In this document: in pieces, positions 18,742-25,500 of the stretch
Layout: every line of letters starts with the position of its first letter
Numbering within the stretch: the stretch's first letter is position 1
Assembly (NCBI GenBank): GCA_002104905.1
Contig: MCFE01000912.1
Coordinates: forward strand, 1 to 26,761
Direction: 5' to 3'
From: Basidiobolus meristosporus CBS 931.73
Taxonomy: Eukaryota > Basidiobolomycota > Basidiobolomycetes > Basidiobolales > Basidiobolaceae
Length of the DNA: 26,761 bases
Program-made: the position numbers and the translations under genes
The notes under the pieces: generated by a model
Databases searched by the model: none
What the model was told of the DNA's origin: nothing
Seen by the model: the letters and a program-made list of their open reading frames with translations, nothing else

Positions 18742-20628
18742 ATGAAATTCTCCGCACCAAGAATCTTGTGCTTCCTCTCTGGTTTGGCTGCAATCAACGC
18801 CGCAGCTTTCGATAGAAGACTACAGGCCAGAAGCGGTGGGGCTTACGACGTGACCGATCTATTTGACGGAGGGAATGAAAGTGGTGGTAGCGGAGCTGGC
18901 GCTTATGGCCCCGGAAATGGTGATAACGGAGGTGGCGGTAACGGCAATGGAGGCAATGGTGATGGCAGTGGCAACGGCGGTAATGGAGATGGAGATGGCA
19001 ATGGTAATGGAGGCAATGGAGCCGGTGCTTATAGCTCTGGCAATGGTGGAAATGGAAACGGCGGTAACGGCAATGGAGGCAATGGTGATGGCAACGGCAA
19101 CGGTGGTGACGGAGCCGGTGCTTACGACTCTGGAAACAGCAACGGCGGTAATGGAAATGGAGATGGCAATGGTAATGGAAGCGATGGGAACGGTGGTAAC
19201 GGAGCTGGTGCTCACGACTCTGGTAATGGTGGAAATGGAAATGGCGGTAACGGCAATGGAGGCAATGGTGATGGCAGTGGCAACGGCGGTAATGGGAATG
19301 GAGATGGTAATGGTAATGGAGGCAATGGAGCCGGTGCATATGGCTCTGGCAATGGTGGAAACGGAAACGGCGGTTACGGCAATGGAGGCAATGGAGGCAA
19401 TGGTGATGGCAATGGCAACGGTGGTGACGGAGCCGGTGCTTATGGCTCTGGCAATGGTGGAAACAGCAACGGCGGTAATGGAAATGGAAATGGAGATGGC
19501 AATGGAGGCGATGGGAACGGTGGTAACGGAGCTGGTGCTTACGACCCTGGTAATGGTGGAAATGGAAATGGCGGTAATGGCAATGGAGGCAACGGTGGTA
19601 ACGGGGCCAGTGCTTACGACTCTGGAAACGGCAACGGCGGTAATGCAAATGGAGGAAATGGAGATGGCAATGGTAATGGAGGCAATGGTGATGGCAATGG
19701 CAACGGTGGTAACGGAGCCGGTGCTTACGACTCTGGAAACAGCAACGGCGGTAATGGAAATGGAGATGGCAATGGTAATGGAGGCGATGGGAACGGTGGT
19801 AACGGAGCTGGTGCTCACGACTCTGGTAATGGTGGAAATGGAAATGGCGGTAACGGCAATGGAGGCAATGGTGATGGCAATGGCAACGGTGGTAACGGAG
19901 CCGGTGCTTACGACTCTGGAAATAGCAACGGTGGTAATGGAAATGGAGGAAATGGAGATGGCAATGGTAATGGAGGCGATGGGAACGGTGGTAACGGAGC
20001 TGGTACTTACGACTCTGGTAATGGTGGAAATGGAAATGGTGGTAACGGCAATGGAGGCAATGGTGATGGCAGTGGTAACGGCGGTAATGTAAATGGAGAT
20101 GGCAATGGAAACGGTGGCAGCAGAGCCGGTGCATATGACTCTGGCAATGGTGGAAACGGCGGTAACGGCAATGGAGGTAATGGTGCTGGCAATGGCAACG
20201 GCGGTAATGGAAATGGAGGAAATGATGATGGCAATGGCAAGGGAGGCAGTGGAGACGGTGCTTATGACTCTGGCGATGGTGGAAACGGAAATGGCGGTAA
20301 CGGCAATGGAGATGGCAACGGAGGCAACGGAGCCGGTACATATGACTCTGGCAATGGTGGAAACGGAAACGGTGGTAACGGCAATGGTAATGGAGGTATT
20401 GGCAACGGTAATGGAGGAAATGGAAACGGTGGTAACGGCGCTGGTACTTATGGCTCTGGAAACGGCAGCGGTGGCAACGGAAATGATGGCACTGGAGGCG
20501 GCAATGGCAATGGTGGTAACGGAGCCGGTGCTTATAACTCTGGAAATGATGGAAACGGAAACGGAGGCAATGGCTCTGGAAGTGGTAATGGGAATGGTGC
20601 CAGCAACGGTAGTGGCGATTGTCAGTAA
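18742..20628 (+). CDS. Secreted Gly/Asn-rich repeat protein, 628 aa
   Basis: Starts at MKFSAPRILCFLSGLAAINA, a signal peptide with likely cleavage near residues 20-22, then a short non-repetitive segment (FDRRLQARSG...YDVTDLFDGG). The remaining 580 or so residues are GNG/GNGG/GDG repeats. About 17 modules of 20-50 residues are each marked by a GAG(A/T)YDSGN-type punctuation containing the only aromatic residues (Tyr, sometimes His). The C-terminus ends GDCQ with one cysteine. Repeats are non-identical but show higher-order duplication. Such proteins are usually disordered extracellular matrix, wall or adhesive components; the regular Tyr could serve cross-linking. I do not recognise a specific family. 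The very long frames on the opposite strand and in another plus frame come from the repeat lacking stops. Confidence 0.85.
   Translation: MKFSAPRILCFLSGLAAINAAAFDRRLQARSGGAYDVTDLFDGGNESGGSGAGAYGPGNGDNGGGGNGNGGNGDGSGNGGNGDGDGNGNGGNGAGAYSSGNGGNGNGGNGNGGNGDGNGNGGDGAGAYDSGNSNGGNGNGDGNGNGSDGNGGNGAGAHDSGNGGNGNGGNGNGGNGDGSGNGGNGNGDGNGNGGNGAGAYGSGNGGNGNGGYGNGGNGGNGDGNGNGGDGAGAYGSGNGGNSNGGNGNGNGDGNGGDGNGGNGAGAYDPGNGGNGNGGNGNGGNGGNGASAYDSGNGNGGNANGGNGDGNGNGGNGDGNGNGGNGAGAYDSGNSNGGNGNGDGNGNGGDGNGGNGAGAHDSGNGGNGNGGNGNGGNGDGNGNGGNGAGAYDSGNSNGGNGNGGNGDGNGNGGDGNGGNGAGTYDSGNGGNGNGGNGNGGNGDGSGNGGNVNGDGNGNGGSRAGAYDSGNGGNGGNGNGGNGAGNGNGGNGNGGNDDGNGKGGSGDGAYDSGDGGNGNGGNGNGDGNGGNGAGTYDSGNGGNGNGGNGNGNGGIGNGNGGNGNGGNGAGTYGSGNGSGGNGNDGTGGGNGNGGNGAGAYNSGNDGNGNGGNGSGSGNGNGASNGSGDCQ
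18880..20610 (+). repeat. Coding minisatellite of 9-bp GGN AAY GGN units
   Basis: About 1.7 kb of imperfect 9-bp units encoding GNG, with interspersed GAT (Asp) and a recurring motif coding GAGAYDSGN. Blocks such as that around 19710-19850 recur at 19130-19250 and 19910-20010 with few changes. This indicates expansion by unequal exchange or slippage. Confidence 0.75.
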
Positions 20629-20680
20629 CTCATAGAGCTATGGTAGAATGATCATGTATTTAAAATCTATTTAATCCATA

Positions 20681-20686
20681 AATAAA
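20681..20686 (+). terminator. AATAAA polyadenylation signal of the Gly/Asn-rich gene
   Basis: A canonical hexamer 53 bp after the stop codon. Confidence 0.6.
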
Positions 20687-20689
20687 ATT

Positions 20690-20950
20690 GCTCAATAGTT
20701 GGAATGCCATTTTGTATGATGTTGCTTCTCTAAGTGTTCTGTGGGCTTGTATTTGAAGCAACATATTGCTATATATGTTTTACTCCTTTGATTTATGTAG
20801 ATTATGGTTAAGGGAAGAGTAGGAAAGTGATGATTGCGGATCCATTGATACCGGTGGACTATTTGTGTATGCTACCTAGTGGAAATCAGTCTAGAGCCAA
20901 AAGAAGTGTTAGGAGAGTACTGAAAAGTTAATGCACTTGGATTTTTTGCG
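20690..20950. other. Boundary between gene compartment and subtelomeric array
   Basis: About 260 bp without a gene. CpG frequency drops here. A TTAAGGG-like stretch at about 20810 might be decayed telomere sequence but is too weak to call. Confidence 0.35.
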
Positions 20951-21051
20951 GAGGGGGAAGGAAAGTCATCAAGTGGTGAAATCTTTACTTACTTAAAATA
21001 AGCAAGTCTAAGGTTGCTCCTTGAAAGCTAGGCCTCACAGATATCTTGGCA
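20951..21051 (-). mobile_element. Decayed telomeric SINE-type fragment
   Basis: Its proximal end shows the shared tail (GGAAAGTCATCAAGTGGTGAAATCT at 20959-20983, described here in part only) with the hairpin already broken by one transition. It then has TTACTTA and a remnant of the first body hairpin (GAAAGCTAGG at 21034). The G-run before it no longer reads TTAGGG. This is the oldest recognisable member of the array. Confidence 0.55.
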
Positions 21052-21169
21052 AGGGAAACTCACCAAGAATTGGTGAGATCTTTATTTGCAGTCTGGATTA
21101 AATCAAACATAGAAGCCAGCAGGGATAAAGTCCCTTAAACAATAATTCTAAACTGAATTCAAAGCAGTA
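21052..21169 (-). mobile_element. Decayed telomeric element fragment
   Basis: Starts with GGGAAACTCACCAA and the hairpin TCACCAA/TTGGTGA at 21060-21076, followed by ATCTTTATTT and an AGAAGCCAGC box. It most resembles the short copy at 24853-24957. No TTAGGG remains at its proximal end. Confidence 0.5.
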
Positions 21170-22048
21170 TCCTAAAGAGTGAAATCCTTATCAAATATGC
21201 TAAATCAAGAAGCCAAGTTAGAATATAGATAACTGAAATGCAGAAAGCCTACAAGATAAACTTTGACTTTGCTGCTTCCCAAATATCCTTGGTATTAAAG
21301 TCTAGTGGAAAATACATTGTTGTGCATCAACATTTAAAACCTGGCCAATTACACTCTGTTAGAAAATCTAGTACCCTAACTGATTTTCCCTAACCCAAAC
21401 ATAACTAATCCCTGTTATGGTTTATTTTATCACTTCTCAGAATCTATTTTTAGCTGTCACACCTGATCAATTTTCATGTGATCATTACATCCTCAACTGA
21501 TCTGCTAAGCCTTTCCAAGTGAATAGTCATCTGAGATTTATCCAACCACTTAGCAGTTGCCAAGACATCAGCTGATTAATGATGCAATTTTTCATTTATC
21601 TTATGCACCTATCAACACCCCAACAGATTTCAATTAGTCCAGTCTCTTGGCACTTACTAATGCAATGCAATCAGAAAAGTATAAATAAAGTTTACTGAAC
21701 CTTTTGGTATAGTGTGTGTCTCAACAAAATTGAAATTGTGCCTTAGCAAAATTAAGAATTCCACAATTCCTTTCTAGTTTCCACCCAAGCCTAGCACATC
21801 CAGTATTCCCAAGAACACCAAGCCTAGCCTGTATAGCAAACCAACTCTGTTGCCTTTATAGCTCAACTCAACTATATACAAAACCAATATTTGACCAGAA
21901 GTTCTCTGCTAATATTTCTGTCACCCTTGACAATTCTAAGATTCTGCACTCAGTTATCACTTAGGTTCAGTTAACTCATTCAAGAGTTTTATTAAGCTTT
22001 TCTCTTGGATACAACACTGTCTTTGTTGAATTCCATTACATTCAGCAG
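21170..22048 (-). mobile_element. Decayed ORF1-type telomeric element, interrupted by an LTR
   Basis: From AAAGAGTGAAATCC through GAAGCCAAG (around 21210) to 21317 it follows the 3' part of the intact ORF1 element at 25510-25650, including the sequence of the last codons (TACAAGATAAACTTTGACTTTGC at 21251-21273, described here in part only). The LTR at 21318-22016 interrupts it. The 30 bp after the LTR (22017-22048) resembles the next part of ORF1, so the LTR probably inserted into this copy. Confidence 0.5.
21318..22016 (+). mobile_element. Solo-LTR-like element, right copy, 699 bp
   Basis: Runs TGTTGTGC...ATACAACA and is the inverted homologue of 309-1310. It lacks the 347-bp insertion found in the left copy and so shows the empty site near 21765-21785. 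No clear target duplication flanks it (TACAT against CTGTC). A TATAAATAAAG stretch at about 21681 could be promoter or polyA signal. No internal retroelement genes are adjacent. Confidence 0.55.
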
Positions 22049-22057
22049 TGTAGGGGG

Positions 22058-22076
22058 GAGACAGTCACCAACAGGT
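22058..22076 (-). mobile_element. 19-bp micro-copy of the RT-element 3' end
   Basis: GAGACAGTCACCAACAGGT is the exact terminal 19 bases of the RT-type element. It is preceded by TAGGGGGG and followed by AGGGGTAGGGGGGGG, after which the next copy begins with the same bases. It is either an extremely short insertion or a local duplication. Confidence 0.55.
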
Positions 22077-22090
22077 AGGGGTAGGGGGGG

Positions 22091-22294
22091 GGAGACAGTC
22101 ACCAACAGGTGAAATCTTTATTTCAGTTGAGACAAAGAAGCCAGCACTACTGTTGTAGCTTTGATACAAGAGTGTGTAGCTGAGGGGAATTTGTAGGTAA
22201 GTTGACAAGAAGTGATGATAGTTCTTCAGTGCTCAAGACACTGTTCAGGGGGAAGGGGGGTAGCAAGAGGGGTGAGAATGATTTGAGAACAACA
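22091..22294 (-). mobile_element. 5'-truncated RT-type element, about 200 bp
   Basis: Matches the last 200 bp of the RT element at 22839-24835 with few differences (about 50 codons of the RT-protein C-terminus plus the 3' tail). It is cut off at ACATT and joined on the telomere side directly to TTAGGGGTTAGGGGGGG. The proximal end carries the shared hairpin TCACC/GGTGA and CTTTATTT. Confidence 0.75.
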
Positions 22295-22310
22295 TTAGGG
22301 GTTAGGGGGG

Positions 22311-22826
22311 GAGGAAAGTCACCAAGTGGTGAAATCTTTATTTACTTATGACAAGTATCTAAAGAAGCCAAGTTAATCTGAAGTAATTCCTAGGAAGCTA
22401 GGTCTGAGAGGTATCTTCCTGGTAAGCCAGGTCTGAGAGTTGAGAAGCTGAGTGGTACTGTATTTCCTAGTAAGCTAGGTCTGAGAGAGGTTTCCTGGAA
22501 AGCCAGGCATGAGAATTGAGAATCTGAGTATATCTGAGGTGAAGTGTACTGATTTGCGGTAGCTGATTTGTGGCCGGAATGGCCAGTAGACTGGGGGAAC
22601 TGAGGGAAATATCTGGGTGATCACTGGCCAAATTTACTAGGCAAATCTGACCAATTAGCATTTCAAGGATTTCAGCCAATCAGAGCCTTTACTTTGCCCG
22701 ATGGTTGATCAAGCCATCTCCCAATGAGCACACATCAATTTATTGATCAAATTTTGTTGGATCCAGGATTTGAACCCACAACCATGGGTATGGAAGGGTT
22801 AGGGATAACCACAAGGCTGTGTTCTT
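22311..22826 (-). mobile_element. Telomere-attached tRNA-derived SINE, copy 1 (about 517 bp, full length)
   Basis: Sense is minus. The 5' end (22826) carries a Pol III-like promoter: A box CAGCCTTGTGG (22819-22809) and perfect B box GGTTCAAATCC (22776-22766), whose starts are 43 nt apart, as in a tRNA. The body contains four short hairpins (22389-22507) and no frame. The 3' end is the tail shared with the RT and ORF1 elements: GGCTTCTTT, AAATAAAGATTTCACCA, CTTGGTGACTTTCC, then C-rich sequence running into CCCTAA. Both ends abut G-rich telomere-like tracts (22295-22310, 22827-22838). A second copy lies at 24973-25489. This is the architecture of a SINE that borrows a LINE 3' end. It would depend on the RT of another element. 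Confidence 0.75.
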
Positions 22827-22838
22827 GGTTAGGGGGGG

Positions 22839-24835
22839 AGACAGTCACCAACAGGTGAAATCTTTATTTCAGTTGAAACAAAGAAGCCAGCGCTACTGTT
22901 GTAGCTTTGATACAAGAGTGGGTAGCTGAGGGGAATTTGTAGGTAAGTTAATAAGAAGTGATGATAGTTCTTCAGTGCTCAAGACACTGTTCAGTGGGAA
23001 GGGGGGTAGCAAGAGAGGTAAGAATGGCTTGTGAACAACATTAATGAGGGGAATGTGATAAGGATTGATGTTCATCATAAAGGGAGTGTGCTGCTGCAGA
23101 TATTGCTGCCAAAGGTCTGTCAAGTACTTCAGGTAGGCCAGCTTGGGTTTTTCTGACTGCAGAATGTAGTGAGCAAACTTCTTGACTTCAGGATCTCCAA
23201 GTATAGTTCTCCAGCAGGAGCCAGGTGTTGTGTGGTGTGTTCTCTTCCAGGCCTTAATCAGTGGGTTGTTGCAGTTGTGAAGTCTGAGGTATAATCTGGT
23301 TCTAAGGTGGAGAAGTCTGATCTTATAGGGCATAAACCCAAAAGCACCAAGAATAGCATGTCTGTAGGGGCATTCAGGCAAATGAGGCACCAAGGAGGTA
23401 ATGCACCATACTGCAAACTTGTCAAGCTTAGTGCAGTCTCTAGAAGTAAGAGAGAGAAGTGGTAAGCCAAATTCCAGGACAGGGAAGACAAACTGCTTGA
23501 GTAGAAGGAGGCAGCTGGGAGCTGAAGTTGTAGGAGGAGTAACAGCCAGTAGCTTGTGGAGTGCCTGTCTTGCTAGGATAATTCTCTTCTTCAGGTGTGC
23601 TCCAGAGTCTAGTCCAGTAGGAAGGAAAGGAAAGCCAAGATATGTAGCAGAAACCTGAGCAGGTAGAGTGAAGTTCTCCAAGCGGATGGGAGAGCCCAAA
23701 GGTACTGTCTTTGCAATGGAAAGCTGGAGATTATTCTTCTGCAGATACTGGTGGATGGTCTGGGAGTCTTGTTGCACATTGGAGGAGGATATTCTGATGT
23801 CAGCAGCAAAGAGAGTAACCAGGCAGTCAGCTGAGAGTCTTGGGAAATCATTCAGGAAGATGGCAAACAGTATAGGACCAAGCACAGAGCCTTGAGCCAC
23901 TCCATTAGGAACTGAGAACACTGGTGATTGCTCACTTGGGTGCAGAATTCTTGCTTGTGGATCCAGAAACAGAGACCTGACAAGGAGGGTGGGAGAGGTA
24001 CTGGAGAAGCATTGCAACTTGGACCAAAGCAGATTTCTGTCAACTGAATCAAAGGCCTTAGTAATATCAAACAGAACTGAGAGATACTTGCACTGGAGAG
24101 AGTGATCTTGGCTAAGTATGACTGCATATTCCAAGGAGAGGCCAGGAACAAAGCCAAACTGTGCAGGATGAAACTTGAGGGAGTCAGAGTAGAGCTCCTG
24201 AGCAAGCAGAAGCTCAAACACCTTTCTGCAGGTGGGCAGCAGAGATATTGGCCTGTAGGAGCTAGGATCCAGGTGCTTTCCTTTACCCTTGTACAGTGGC
24301 AGAACATTTACAAAGGACCATTCCTCAGGAGTAGAAAGCTGGGCTGAGCATTGCTGAAACAGTGGAAGCAGAAGTGCAGACATGGCCTTGGTACTAGTCT
24401 TCAGAAGCTCATAAGAGATTGTGTCCACACCTGGAGCAGTAGAGTTGGGAAGCCTCTTGAGCACATTATGGATTCTCCTTTGATCAAGTGCAAGTGGGAT
24501 GGGCAGAGTCTTGAAGTCAGGATGAAAGCCATGAGTTGAGTACTGCTTTGTAGAGAAGAAGATGTTAGCCAGCTGTTCTGTTGAAGGTAACTTCCTGGAA
24601 GAGGGCCTCATTGCCCTGTAGAGTCTTGATACTGTTCTCGTTATAGAGTTGGAAGATTGCAGAGGCAAAGAACTCATAATATGATCCCAGAGCTGAGTAT
24701 GCAGAGTGTGGTGAATTGCCTTGGAGTGGTGTATGGCTGTCAGGAGGAGTTTCTCTGTTTTTGGGTTAGGGAAACTCAGGTAGCTTTGTTGCAGGGCTGA
24801 AACAATAGATTCTCATTTTCTTGAGGTAACAGCAG
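22839..24835 (-). mobile_element. 5'-truncated telomeric RT element
   Basis: A non-LTR retroelement lacking its 5' part. The 3' end (22839) bears the shared tail only about 50 bp after the RT stop codon, then CTCCCCCCCTAACC. There is no poly(A). The 5' end breaks off at 24835 and joins TTAGGGTGTTAGGG. The coding frame is open almost to the break (24812), where a TGA interrupts it. No endonuclease domain is present in what remains; whether the intact element had one cannot be told. Confidence 0.85.
22893..24812 (-). pseudogene. Non-LTR reverse transcriptase (ORF2-like), truncated and with a lost catalytic Asp
   Basis: The open frame runs from 24812; its first ATG, at 24677, begins a 594-residue stretch. 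Numbering from that Met, RT motifs appear in order: APGVDTISYELLK (81-93), YRPISLLPTCRKVFE (141-155), FGFVPG (174-179), motif A FDITKAFDSVD (203-213), motif B NGVAQGSVLGPILF (258-271), motif C LFAADIRIS (289-297). Motif C should read (Y/F)ADD, but the first Asp is Ala292 (GCT for GAT, base 23803), which should abolish polymerisation. A thumb (LQLSIAKT) and a long C-terminal region without RNase H or zinc knuckle follow. It belongs to the LINE (jockey-like) RTs broadly. This copy cannot be autonomous, and an active relative must exist elsewhere. Confidence 0.85.
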
Positions 24836-24852
24836 TTAGGGTGTTAGGGGGG

Positions 24853-24957
24853 AGGGAAAGTCACCAAGTTGGTGAAATCCTTATTTGAGTTAAGAACTAA
24901 TCTAGGTACAAATAAAGAAGCCAATTAAGAGGTCTAGAACCTCTCTAATAAGTAATC
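24853..24957 (-). mobile_element. Short 5'-truncated telomeric element, about 105 bp
   Basis: Tail variant with hairpin TCACCAA/TTGGTGA (24862-24876), CCTTATTT and an AAAGAAGCCAA box, then about 45 bp of unique sequence. It is bounded by TTAGGGTGTTAGGGGGG on one side and TTAGGGTTAGGGGGG (24958-24972) on the other. It resembles the decayed copy at 21052-21169 and may represent a fourth member of the family. Confidence 0.65.
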
Positions 24958-24972
24958 TTAGGGTTAGGGGGG

Positions 24973-25489
24973 AGGAAAGTCACCAAGTGGTGAAATCTTT
25001 ATTTACTTATGACAAGTATCTAAAGAAGCCAAGTTAATCTTAAGTAATTCCTAGAAAGCTAGGTCTGAGAGATATCTTCCTGGTAAGCCAGGTCTGAGAG
25101 TTGAGAAGCTGTGTGGTACTACATTTCCTAGTTAGCTAGGTCTGAGAGAGGTTTCCTGGAAAGCCAGGCCTGAGAAGTGAGAATCTGAATATATCTGAGC
25201 TAAGTTATACTGGTTTGTGGTAGCTGAATTGTGGCCGGAATGGCCAGTAGACTGGGGGAACTACGATGAATTTCTGGGCAATCACTGGCCAAATTTACTA
25301 GGCAAATCTGGCCAATCAGCATTTCAAGGATTTCAGCCAATCAGAGCCTTTACTTTGCCCGATGGTTGATCAAGCCATCTCCCAATGAGCACACACCAAT
25401 TTATTAATCAAATTTTGCTGGATCCAGGATTTGAACCCACAACCATGGGTATGGAAGGGTTAGGGATAACCACAAGGCTAAGTGTTCTT
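24973..25489 (-). mobile_element. Telomere-attached tRNA-derived SINE, copy 2 (517 bp, full length)
   Basis: The same structure as 22311-22826. A box TAGCCTTGTGG is at 25480-25470 (one mismatch to the consensus TRGCNNAGTGG), B box GGTTCAAATCC at 25437-25427, with starts 43 nt apart. The four hairpins fall at about 25050-25165. The 3' tail has GGCTTCTTT, AAATAAAG and the hairpin. Identical 5' ends and nearly equal lengths in two independent junctions show that this is the complete element, not a truncation. The sequence between the A and B boxes contains CCCTAACCC in sense. Confidence 0.78.
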
Positions 25490-25500
25490 GGTTAGGGGGG

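Noticed and set aside
18794-20341. Very long minus-strand frames (515 and 319 codons) and a second plus-strand frame (409 codons) inside the Gly/Asn gene
   Set aside because: The 9-bp repeat contains no stop in these frames, so length means nothing. Their products are His/Arg/Cys, Ile/Thr/Ser or Met/Ala/Glu low-complexity strings without start context.
23258-24539. Several short frames on both strands within the RT element
   Set aside because: They overlap the RT frame with its ordered motifs and have no features of their own.
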